13,249 bases of DNA. It comes from Bacillus salipaludis. GTDB lineage: Bacteria > Bacillota > Bacilli > Bacillales_B > DSM-18226. Within the stretch, counting starts at the first letter, position 1, and the number at the start of each line of letters is the position of its first letter. The position numbers and the translations under genes were made by a program. Under the pieces are notes generated by a model that saw nothing but the letters and a program-made list of their open reading frames with translations, had not been told where the DNA came from and ran no database searches. This document shows positions 1 through 5,043 of this stretch, piece after piece. The stretch covers positions 1 through 13,249 of the forward strand of contig NZ_SMYO01000037.1 in assembly GCF_004358205.1 (NCBI RefSeq), written 5' to 3'.

Positions 1-149
1 TAATATTAACAAAAATATAATGGATTGCGCTAACTCTAAAAAAGTTACTGCATCTTATTTCTCTAACTGCTGCTTGGGTTAAGGAAATTATCAGCTGCAT
101 TTGCAGCCTTTTTTATGGATTCAGAGGAACAAACTGAATGTAACTTAAT
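1..149. repeat. Terminal direct repeat, left copy (circle closure)
   Basis: These 149 bases are identical to positions 13101-13249. An exact repeat at the two ends of a contig is the usual sign of a circular molecule, here of 13,100 bp. The repeat has no gene. It holds a small GCTGC/GCAGC hairpin with a T-run at 94-114 and the left arm of the first dif-like site. Everything after 13100 should be treated as the same DNA as the start. Confidence 0.95.
94..114 (+). terminator. Weak intrinsic terminator candidate
   Basis: A GCTGC stem pairs with GCAGC across a 4-nt loop and is followed by a run of six T. On the circle the nearest plus-strand gene upstream is the 29-aa membrane peptide at 12768-12857, about 330 bases away. 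The stem is short, so the call is tentative. Confidence 0.4.
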
Positions 150-165
150 AGATATTAAGTTACAT
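138..165. repeat. dif-like 28-bp palindrome, site 1 (11-6-11)
   Basis: The arm ATGTAACTTAA (138-148) and its perfect reverse complement TTAAGTTACAT (155-165) flank the 6-bp centre TAGATA. The symmetry extends to 15 bp per arm (136-150 and 153-167). An 11-6-11 layout is that of Xer/dif-type core sites. It lies just upstream of the -35 of the recombinase promoter, so it could be a recombination core, an operator, or both. Confidence 0.6.
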
Positions 166-173
166 TCGAATTG

Positions 174-202
174 TTGGAAATACTAGACTTAAACTCTATC
201 AT
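174..202 (+). promoter_or_regulatory. Promoter of the recombinase gene
   Basis: TTGGAA (174-179) and TATCAT (197-202) are separated by exactly 17 bp, which suits sigma-A. The predicted start near 209 falls on the first base of dif-like site 2, and site 1 ends 8 bp before the -35, so protein bound to these sites would be expected to affect transcription. Confidence 0.5.
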
Positions 203-208
203 TTTATT

Positions 209-236
209 ATGTAACAAATTAAAAAATATGTTACAT
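209..236. repeat. dif-like 28-bp palindrome, site 2 (11-6-11)
   Basis: The arms ATGTAACAAAT (209-219) and ATATGTTACAT (226-236) are reverse complements with one mismatch and flank the centre TAAAAA. The outer ATGTAAC is shared with sites 1, 3 and 4. The site begins at the predicted transcription start of the recombinase gene. Confidence 0.55.
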
Positions 237-274
237 TGAGATTAGCTATTTTACTATGTTAATCAGGAGGGCTT

Positions 275-841
275 ATGAGAAGCAAAAAAGGTGAAATCAA
301 GGACGTTCAGCCCATCCGAAGTTATGAAGAAATTAATGACCTAAAGTGGTCGATTAAACGATTTTGCGGAGAACGGGATTACATCTTATTCCTGTTAGGG
401 ATCAATACGGGACTTCGGGTGAGTGATCTTTTGACACTCAAAGTGAAGGATGTAAAGAAGAAAAAGAAAATCGTAGTGAAGGAAGGAAAAACAGAAAAGC
501 CCAGGATCATTTATTTAACCAATATTTATGGTGAATTAAATGATTATGTAGGGACGCTGGAGGGAACAAAATGGCTGTTTCCTAGTCGTAAAGGGGATAA
601 GCCTATCTCCCGGATCCAGGCTTACCGGCAGCTCAATAAGGCCTCGAAAATGGTGGATATTCCGGATGGGATCGGAACCCATACCATGAGGAAAACGTTT
701 GGTTATTGGCATTACAAACAGTTTAAAAATGTGGCTGAATTACAAACCATCCTTAACCACTCACACCCCGAAATTACTTTACGATATATCGGAATAACGG
801 ATGAAGAAATAGAGAATAACATGAAAAATTTTGTGTTATAA
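275..841 (+). CDS. Small tyrosine recombinase/integrase (catalytic domain only)
   Basis: This 188-aa protein is a site-specific recombinase of the tyrosine (phage integrase/Xer) family. The catalytic set is complete: R48 in GLRVSD, a lysine in the following beta-hairpin (K72 or K75), H136-x-x-R139 in HTMR, H162 in LNHS, and the nucleophile Y171 in LRYIG. Xer proteins are near 300 aa; this one lacks the N-terminal core-binding domain and is FimB-like in size. The ATG follows AGGAGG at a short 4-nt spacing. The gene lies directly behind two dif-like palindromes that flank its promoter, the likely substrates or autoregulatory sites. Dimer resolution or cassette movement is inferred. The last 40 or so bases of the gene recur at 1182-1222, next to a small inserted gene. 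Family is certain; the biological role is not. Confidence 0.9.
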   Translation: MRSKKGEIKDVQPIRSYEEINDLKWSIKRFCGERDYILFLLGINTGLRVSDLLTLKVKDVKKKKKIVVKEGKTEKPRIIYLTNIYGELNDYVGTLEGTKWLFPSRKGDKPISRIQAYRQLNKASKMVDIPDGIGTHTMRKTFGYWHYKQFKNVAELQTILNHSHPEITLRYIGITDEEIENNMKNFVL

Positions 842-884
842 GGAGACGAAGACAATGAAAGTAAAGTACAAAATTGGCAACATA
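800..884 (+). repeat. Imperfect 85-bp direct repeat, copy 1
   Basis: The copy spans the recombinase C-terminus (DEEIENNMKNFVL), the intergenic SD and the first codons of a downstream gene (MKVKYK). It matches 1182-1266 at 75 of 85 positions, at an offset of 382 bp. Copy 1 still has an ATG at 855 with an SD, but the frame ends after 13 codons (855-896). Confidence 0.85.
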
Positions 885-896
885 GGAGGAATTTAA
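855..896 (+). pseudogene. Truncated 5' end of the MKVKYK gene
   Basis: AAGGAG followed by ATG opens a 13-codon frame beginning MKVKYKIGNI and stopping at TAA 894-896. It matches the start of the intact 99-aa gene at 1237, so it is that gene's 5' end, cut short where the 83-aa gene begins. It could be translated as a small leader peptide coupled to the next gene (start at 899), but that is inference. Confidence 0.6.
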
Positions 897-898
897 AA

Positions 899-1150
899 AT
901 GACAGTAGACGATCATGCAATTAATAGTTTGAGAACATGGTTTGAAATTGAATATGAGAAATTAAAAACAGAATGGAAAAGTGAACAGTACGAATCCCTT
1001 TCTGATTGCCCATCCTTTAAAGCAACTTATACATATAGAGAGGCTTTAAACGTTCTAATTAATGGTCCTCAATATATTGATGAAACACAGTTAAAGAAAA
1101 TGATAGATGAGGAATTAGAAGTTGAAAACTTTTGGAAAGAAAAATCTTAA
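899..1150 (+). CDS. Hypothetical 83-aa acidic protein
   Basis: The 83-aa product was not recognised as a known family. It is hydrophilic and rich in Glu and Lys, with predicted helices, one Cys and no signal peptide or membrane segment, so it is probably cytoplasmic. The ATG follows GGAGGA (885-890) at 8 nt, a strong ribosome binding site. The gene lies between the two copies of the 85-bp repeat, which is what an insertion behind the recombinase gene would leave. A small hairpin (1151-1171, 9-bp stem, no T-run) follows the stop codon. Expression is probably from the recombinase promoter. Confidence 0.65.
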   Translation: MTVDDHAINSLRTWFEIEYEKLKTEWKSEQYESLSDCPSFKATYTYREALNVLINGPQYIDETQLKKMIDEELEVENFWKEKS

Positions 1151-1181
1151 CGTCATCTTACCAAGATGATGTGTAGTTAGT

Positions 1182-1266
1182 GATGAAGAGATAGAAAATA
1201 ACATGAAAAACTTTGTGTTATAAGGAGATGGGGACAATGAAAGTAAAGTACAAAGACGGCAGCATA
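1182..1266 (+). repeat. Imperfect 85-bp direct repeat, copy 2
   Basis: The second copy holds a remnant of a recombinase 3' end (DEEIENNMKNFVL then TAA at 1220-1222), the SD and the start of the intact 99-aa gene. The 88% identity to copy 1 rules out a very recent tandem duplication and fits recombination between two related plasmids. Confidence 0.85.
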
Positions 1267-1536
1267 TACGGTCCAGGCTTAACGGATTTCCCTTATCAGG
1301 AAGGTGACTATGTGACGATTGTTGTTAAGTATTGGACCATTAAAGAAGAAGCTGAAGAGGATATTTACTATCATGGTCATATAACAAAATTAGAGGACGA
1401 AAGGGTAGGTTTTTGGGCTGTATTAGATGATGATCCGGACACAGAGGAATTTTTCCACTTTGGAGATATAGAGGCCGTCTTTGACGGTGATAAAATCCCC
1501 TTTCTAGGTGGATGGACTAAGCGTAAAAATTTTTAA
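1237..1536 (+). CDS. Hypothetical 99-aa acidic protein
   Basis: The chosen ATG at 1237 follows AAGGAGATGG at 1222-1231. The reading frame extends upstream to 1213, but that part is the recombinase remnant and has no SD of its own. The product begins MKVKYKDGSIYGPG and is acidic and aromatic, with predicted beta structure and no membrane segment. I do not recognise the family. The same start context behind the recombinase in copy 1 of the repeat suggests this gene is normally the recombinase's direct operon partner. A hairpin with one mismatch (1537-1565) follows but lacks a T-run. Confidence 0.7.
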   Translation: MKVKYKDGSIYGPGLTDFPYQEGDYVTIVVKYWTIKEEAEEDIYYHGHITKLEDERVGFWAVLDDDPDTEEFFHFGDIEAVFDGDKIPFLGGWTKRKNF

Positions 1537-1647
1537 AACCTTTAACGTTAATAGCGTGAAAGGTTACATAATAATCTTCTGATTTTCTGGTAATAGTCTT
1601 AGCGTACGTTTCCGTATTTTGCTGGTTGGCTCCCAAATAAATTAAAT

Positions 1648-1674
1648 AAGAGCCCTGGAGAAAAACGGGCTCTT
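1648..1674 (-). terminator. Terminator of the bacteriocin-precursor operon
   Basis: AAGAGCCC (1648-1655) pairs perfectly with GGGCTCTT (1667-1674). Read on the minus strand it lies 11 bases past the stop of the 79-aa membrane protein gene and runs into a T-rich tract. Confidence 0.75.
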
Positions 1675-1685
1675 ACATATTAGTT

Positions 1686-1925
1686 TTATGAAAAAATTGG
1701 TAAATATGATATAACAAGGAATCCTAAAGAAGCTAATAGATAGCAAATATAATATTCTCTTTTACTTTTAAATTTAGATAGCCTGTGAAGAAAAACATAA
1801 AGAGAAACGATTACTAAAAGAATAATTGATTGTAACAAGTTATTAGGTAATACTGAAAATATAATTTTGAAGCAAAGTCCTGTAATGATTCCCATAATTA
1901 TAAACCAAAGTGCCTTGTTAATCAT
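1686..1925 (-). CDS. Small three-TM membrane protein, candidate immunity protein
   Basis: The 79-aa product is almost wholly hydrophobic, with three likely membrane spans near residues 6-25, 33-50 and 58-77 and a basic loop (HRLSKFKSKRE) between the second and third. The ATG follows AAGGAGGG at good spacing. It lies 62 bp behind the Cys-rich precursor on the same strand and ahead of a shared terminator, so the two form an operon. Small basic multi-span proteins next to bacteriocin genes are commonly self-immunity proteins. That is the inference here, from position and topology only; I recognise no family signature. Confidence 0.75.
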   Translation of the reverse strand: MINKALWFIIMGIITGLCFKIIFSVLPNNLLQSIILLVIVSLYVFLHRLSKFKSKREYYICYLLASLGFLVISYLPIFS

Positions 1926-1987
1926 ACATACCCTCCTTTATCCTGATTTTACCTTGGTTTATTTGGAAAAGTAAACAGTTTATTCCA

Positions 1988-2776
1988 TTATGATTGTATT
2001 GGACAAGTTGTATACCAACCTCCAGATGCACAATATTGGTATTTAGGAATGTAACAACCTACGACTAACATAGCAGTACAAAATAACTTACCATATATAG
2101 TTTTTGATAAATAAGGGCATGATACGCCTATCATTTTTTCACATGCGTGATCATACGTTCCACCATCTGACGCATACTGTGTACAGACCCAACAAACTTG
2201 TGAAGCAAGTGGTTGAATGGAGCCCAAGTCTTTATCTTTTTTTGCTTGTGCTTCCCTTTGTTTATTTACCTCTTTTTCATAATCTTTATATCCTGCCTGT
2301 GCACGATCAATATAACTTTGCAATTCATCATCGCTCGTTATAGGAAATGCAGTTTCCTCATTATTTTTAGAGAAATCCACATAATATACAGATTTATTAT
2401 CGATGATCCTACTATAATCCAGAACACCTGAACTCAACTTATCGTTATCAAAATTGTAAATAAAAGTTAAAACGGATGTGAACTTTACTTTATCGGCTTT
2501 CTTAGCTTCTGTATCATACCCATAACTTACCTCATACTGCGCAATATAACCAATTTGATTTCCATCTTCGTCTTTAGCCGGATTTACAAGGATTGGTTTT
2601 TTAGAGAGTAATGCCTTCTCATATTTTTGATATGTAGCGTCATTCTTTATCATTTGTAAAAACTCTTTCTCGTTTACACCATTTTTTGCAAAACTTTTCA
2701 TTGGAACAATTCCAATCATTATTGCGAACACAAGCAGTAAGGCAAATAATCTTTTTTCAGTAAGAAATTTTCTCAT
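1988..2776 (-). CDS. Secreted precursor with Cys-rich C-terminal peptide, putative disulfide bacteriocin
   Basis: The start is the ATG at 2776, which has GGGGAG at 2787-2792; a GTG 13 codons upstream lacks an SD. The 262-aa product has a signal peptide (RK, hydrophobic 10-25, likely cleavage after SFA at 30), then a polar region (31-185) without cysteine. It ends in a C-terminal domain holding all 8 cysteines (195, 198, 212, 220, 233, 241, 249, 258). A possible processing site lies at PLA-S near 190, which would release a peptide of about 71 aa with up to four disulfides. The plan of a signal, propeptide and Cys-rich core recalls halocin C8-type precursors, whose N-terminal part acts as immunity protein. 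The neighbouring oxidase, thioredoxin-like protein and membrane protein support a disulfide-matured bacteriocin. Activity and cleavage are inferred. Confidence 0.8.
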   Translation of the reverse strand: MRKFLTEKRLFALLLVFAIMIGIVPMKSFAKNGVNEKEFLQMIKNDATYQKYEKALLSKKPILVNPAKDEDGNQIGYIAQYEVSYGYDTEAKKADKVKFTSVLTFIYNFDNDKLSSGVLDYSRIIDNKSVYYVDFSKNNEETAFPITSDDELQSYIDRAQAGYKDYEKEVNKQREAQAKKDKDLGSIQPLASQVCWVCTQYASDGGTYDHACEKMIGVSCPYLSKTIYGKLFCTAMLVVGCYIPKYQYCASGGWYTTCPIQS

Positions 2777-2820
2777 TACTAAAACACTCCCCTTTTTACC
2801 ATATTTTTCCTGCACTTGAA

Positions 2821-2826
2821 ATTATA
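2821..2826 (-). promoter_or_regulatory. -10 element for the precursor operon
   Basis: A consensus TATAAT on the minus strand lies 45 bases ahead of the precursor ATG, in the 112-bp divergent gap between the precursor and the oxidase. I see no good -35 at 17 bp, so the promoter may need an activator or be weak. No clear plus-strand promoter was found in the same gap. Confidence 0.45.
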
Positions 2827-2888
2827 TACATATTTAGCTTGGTTATTCATAATATTCAAAACGTAATACATAAAAAGGGGGAATATTT

Positions 2889-3314
2889 GTGGAACATAAA
2901 AAAAATACTCGATTATTTTTTATTTGGATTACTTCTTTAACAGCAACATTAGGTAGCCTTTTCTTCTCTGAAATTCTAAAATATGTACCTTGTAATTTAT
3001 GTTGGTATCAAAGAGCTTGTATGTACCCGATTGTTATACTTTCTGCAATCGCAGTCGCTAAAAAAAATGCCAACTTAGCAAAATATATATTATTTTTCTC
3101 GGGAATAGGTCTTATAATTTCGATTTACCATTATTCAATAACTAAATTTCCAAAATTAGAGATTACAAGCATTTGTGGGAGACATTCGTGTAATTCAAAT
3201 ACATTTGATATTGCAGGATTTATCAATATTCCGTTGTTATCATTTTTAAGTTTTATAATTATCTTTATTTGGAGTATCAATATTTCTAGAGAGAGAGGAG
3301 AAGTAAGAATATGA
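2889..3314 (+). CDS. DsbB/BdbB-type thiol-disulfide oxidase
   Basis: The 141-aa four-span membrane protein matches the DsbB/BdbB/BdbC family, which reoxidises an extracytoplasmic thiol partner and passes electrons to quinone. The redox pairs are visible: C35-x-x-C38 in PCNLCWYQR after the first span, and C96/C101 in the second external loop, followed by the typical FDIAGFINIPLLS. Length is normal for the family. The start is GTG with AAAAAGGGGG just upstream. Its stop overlaps the next gene's start (ATGA). It diverges from the Cys-rich precursor, whose disulfides it most likely helps to form, as BdbB does for sublancin. A general housekeeping role is less likely on a small plasmid. Confidence 0.9.
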   Translation: MEHKKNTRLFFIWITSLTATLGSLFFSEILKYVPCNLCWYQRACMYPIVILSAIAVAKKNANLAKYILFFSGIGLIISIYHYSITKFPKLEITSICGRHSCNSNTFDIAGFINIPLLSFLSFIIIFIWSINISRERGEVRI

Positions 3315-3739
3315 GGAAACTAATTATTTCTTTTACCATTATTATATCTTTCTTTGTGGTTGCTAGTATTGTTACCTCTAATGTTATGCGTAGTTCTGCT
3401 AAGGAAAATTCCGCCTTTTCTAGAAGTGAACCGAGAACTATTATAAAAACGCAAGATGTTATTACTAAAATAAATAATCAAGAACAGGTTCTAGTTTATT
3501 TTTTTTCACCAGACTGTAGTCATTGTAAATCAACGACACTTATCATGAATAGACTTTCCAAGGAATTTAATATATATAAAGTAAACCTTAATGAACATGA
3601 AGAGTTATGGGATAAATATAAAATTATAGGTACACCAACTGTAATTAACTTCCAAAGTGGTAAAGAAAAGAATCGATTTATCGGAGAACACTCCGAAGAA
3701 CAGTATAGAAGTTGGATTAGTTCATTAAATATCAAATGA
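3311..3739 (+). CDS. Membrane-anchored thioredoxin-like protein
   Basis: This 142-aa protein has an N-terminal hydrophobic anchor or uncleaved signal (4-23), a short linker, and a thioredoxin fold. The active site is C69-S-H-C72 in FFSPDCSHCK, and the cis-proline is P109 in IGTPTVINF. It would act on the outer face of the membrane. The start overlaps the oxidase stop by 4 nt, giving translational coupling and a likely functional pair: the oxidase keeps this protein oxidised and it passes disulfides to substrate. The CSHC centre is unusual and differs from CGPC of thioredoxin; His at that place is common in oxidising DsbA-type enzymes (CPHC), which fits an oxidant. The expected client is the 8-Cys peptide encoded divergently. 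Confidence 0.88.
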   Translation: MRKLIISFTIIISFFVVASIVTSNVMRSSAKENSAFSRSEPRTIIKTQDVITKINNQEQVLVYFFSPDCSHCKSTTLIMNRLSKEFNIYKVNLNEHEELWDKYKIIGTPTVINFQSGKEKNRFIGEHSEEQYRSWISSLNIK

Positions 3740-3792
3740 AAATAAATAGTTTAGAAATATAAAACAAAATCGCTAATGAAATTTTAATCAAG

Positions 3793-3824
3793 ACCCAAGT
3801 GATAATCTTTACTTGGGTTTTTTT
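3793..3824 (+). terminator. Terminator after the disulfide-formation pair
   Basis: ACCCAAGT (3793-3800) pairs perfectly with ACTTGGGT (3811-3818) and is followed by a run of seven T. It ends the operon of the oxidase and the thioredoxin-like gene. Confidence 0.9.
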
Positions 3825-3931
3825 CTTGCGATTACTTTCTTCTTTTTTTAAAAGTAAAAATGACTCTTCAATGGTACGTTTCCCCTTCCTTGATTTGGTA
3901 TATGATTTCAAAATACAAAAAAGAGGTAAGT

Positions 3932-3957
3932 TGCAGAAAAGCTTCCGCCTTTCTGCA
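3932..3957. other. Hairpin TGCAGAAA/TTTCTGCA, function unknown
   Basis: Eight perfect base pairs close a 10-nt loop. There is no T-run on either side and no gene ends here. The stretch 3825-4212 otherwise holds no gene; an SD-like AAAGGAGGG near 4060 leads only to an 11-codon frame. Confidence 0.45.
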
Positions 3958-3996
3958 TTCAAGGTAAACAAATTAGATTCCCTTCCCTCCTACTGG

Positions 3997-4021
3997 TGAA
4001 TCACTGAATCACTTCATCACT
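3997..4021 (+). promoter_or_regulatory. WATCACW-like heptad array, candidate RHH operator/centromere
   Basis: Three units follow each other at exactly 8-bp spacing: TGAATCAC, TGAATCAC and TTCATCAC, then TGATG. The first two contain AATCACT and so match the WATCACW heptad bound by the RHH protein omega of pSM19035; the third has C in the first position. The array lies about 190 bp upstream of a ribbon-helix-helix gene. Binding is inferred. Confidence 0.45.
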
Positions 4022-4212
4022 GATGTAGTTTCAAGTCTTGAAAAACCTAAAGAAAAATTAAAGGAGGGTAATTGAGAAGAGAAAGGGAGAGGAAGATTGT
4101 ACTTTAAATTGTTCTGAATACAAACGGACAATCATAGATATGTATCAAGTTGATTCACCGGTGCAGTGAACCACCTTAAAATATAGATATATCAAGCAAG
4201 GAGGGAATTATA

Positions 4213-4488
4213 ATGAGTCTATTGAAAAACCGTTCGGAGGCAGCAAAAGAACGAAACTTAGGTGGTAAAAGGTGTGTCCGGTTCAGCATTTCCATTAATA
4301 ACGAGTATGATAGAAAACTATCCAGGTTAGCCACAAGCTGTGGAATGACGAAATCGGAAATGTCTGATCAGCTATTGAGGATCGCCTTAGATTCGCCTAA
4401 TGTGTTGGATTGGCTGCAACAAAAGTTTAATAAAGTAGAAGAATATAAGGTTCGTCCTACAGTCATCAATAACAAGGTTTATTACTGA
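4213..4488 (+). CDS. Ribbon-helix-helix DNA-binding protein
   Basis: The 91-aa protein has a basic N-terminus, then the RHH pattern: a beta strand at CVRFSISI (21-28), helix A about 30-43, a turn at CGMTKSE, and helix B about 48-59. RHH dimers insert the paired strands into the major groove. Such proteins serve as copy-number repressors (CopG), antitoxins or centromere binders (omega, ParR). The ATG follows AAGGAGGG at 7 nt and a terminator follows at once, so it is monocistronic. No ParA-type ATPase or toxin adjoins it. The upstream heptad array suggests autoregulation or a segregation or copy-control role. The RHH call is by pattern; the role is inferred. Confidence 0.8.
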   Translation: MSLLKNRSEAAKERNLGGKRCVRFSISINNEYDRKLSRLATSCGMTKSEMSDQLLRIALDSPNVLDWLQQKFNKVEEYKVRPTVINNKVYY

Positions 4489-4490
4489 AA

Positions 4491-4520
4491 AAATCTCCCG
4501 GCCGGATGGCAAGGAGATTT
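4491..4520. terminator. Bidirectional terminator
   Basis: AAATCTCC (4491-4498) pairs with GGAGATTT (4513-4520), with T-rich flanks on both strands. It serves the RHH gene on the plus strand and the zinc-ribbon gene (stop at 4521) on the minus strand. Confidence 0.85.
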
Positions 4521-4655
4521 TTATTTGGCCCTGGAATATTTAATGCCTTCTTTAACCCACTTCTTATCGAAGTTATAACACTTTACACAGAGTCCCAGCC
4601 TTTTTTGAGAATCCTTTGTATTTCGTATCGTTTTACTGCAATACCTGCATTTCAT
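4521..4655 (-). CDS. 44-aa zinc-ribbon-like protein
   Basis: This small gene encodes a 44-residue basic protein that starts MKCRYCSKTIRN. Cysteines 3, 6, 23 and 26 form CxxC-x16-CxxC, the ligand pattern of a zinc ribbon, probably binding DNA, RNA or protein in the cytoplasm. The ATG at 4655 follows AGGGAGGT at 8 nt, and the stop abuts a bidirectional terminator shared with the convergent RHH gene. These signals and the CxxC pair make a real gene likely despite its size. Target and role are unknown. Its transcript would start close to the rep promoter, which points the other way. Confidence 0.72.
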   Translation of the reverse strand: MKCRYCSKTIRNTKDSQKRLGLCVKCYNFDKKWVKEGIKYSRAK

Positions 4656-4686
4656 TTGAACTACCTCCCTAGAGGATTAATTAGTA

Positions 4687-4716
4687 TTGTTATTGACTAA
4701 TAGAGGTAGTTATATA
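4687..4716 (+). promoter_or_regulatory. Candidate rep promoter
   Basis: TTGTTA (4687-4692) and TATATA (4711-4716) lie 18 bp apart. An overlapping TTGACT (4693-4698) has no well-placed -10. If correct, the rep mRNA has a leader of about 320 nt that contains the complement of the antisense RNA. Confidence 0.4.
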
Positions 4717-4797
4717 CAAAAGTCGGTACCTATTATTTTAAATTTACTAGACTTCCCTAGAATTAACAGTTTATAATTAAAGCAACTAAATGAACGG

Positions 4798-4913
4798 AAA
4801 ATAAAAAGAGCCTCAAGCGTTTTATAGTGGTGTTGGTAGCACCCTATAAACGTCCGTCGTGCTTACCCACGACAAACACCTGCTCAAAGACTCTTGTTTT
4901 AACTATATTATGC
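4798..4913 (-). ncRNA. Candidate antisense (counter-transcript) RNA in the rep leader
   Basis: A minus-strand promoter at 4918-4946 predicts a start near 4911-4913. The next 115 nt hold two nested hairpins, GTCGTG/CACGAC (4856-4873) and CGTTTTATAG/CTATAAACG (4818-4854). An outer stem brackets them (AGAG..CTCT, 4809-4897) and a T-rich tail lies at 4798-4808, all before the next gene. A short structured RNA with its own strong promoter, opposite the rep leader, is typical of antisense copy control. It matches no Rfam family that I can name; expression is inferred. Confidence 0.6.
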
Positions 4914-4917
4914 CCTT

Positions 4918-4946
4918 ATTTTAAGGGATAAAACTAGTTTTTTCAA
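4918..4946 (-). promoter_or_regulatory. Promoter of the antisense RNA
   Basis: On the minus strand TTGAAA (4946-4941) and TAAAAT (4923-4918) are separated by exactly 17 bp. It is one of the best sigma-A matches in the window and stands opposite the rep leader with no minus-strand protein gene behind it for more than 250 bases. Confidence 0.65.
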
Positions 4947-4979
4947 GAGGAAACTACTGTCTATTTTTGTAGAGCGTTG

Positions 4980-5003
4980 TTTGTCGTACATTTTTTTTAC
5001 GAC
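4980..5003 (+). promoter_or_regulatory. Leader hairpin with alternative pairing ahead of rep
   Basis: TGTCGTA pairs with TACGACA (4982-5002) about 40 nt before the rep start. Its left arm, with its flank (4978-4987), is also a perfect 10-nt complement of 4869-4878 inside the antisense target. Two mutually exclusive folds are therefore possible, which would let the antisense RNA switch rep expression. There is no T-run, so control would be of translation or of a pseudoknot, not intrinsic termination. Confidence 0.5.
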
Positions 5004-5043
5004 AGGCAGCGTTCTTTTTGTTTCCGAAAAAGGAGACAGAGAC

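Noticed and set aside
2049..2076. ATGTAACAACC inside the precursor gene as another dif-like site
   Set aside because: Only one arm matches; the other half shows no inverted symmetry, and the bases are explained by coding sequence.
2104..2431. Two plus-strand open frames opposite the Cys-rich precursor
   Set aside because: They lie antisense to a gene with a signal peptide, SD and clear domain plan, and they lack ribosome binding sites and family likeness.
3799..3999. Open frames on both strands after the thioredoxin-like gene
   Set aside because: They start inside the terminator hairpin or run across it, have no SD and encode AT-driven Lys, Phe and Ser sequence.
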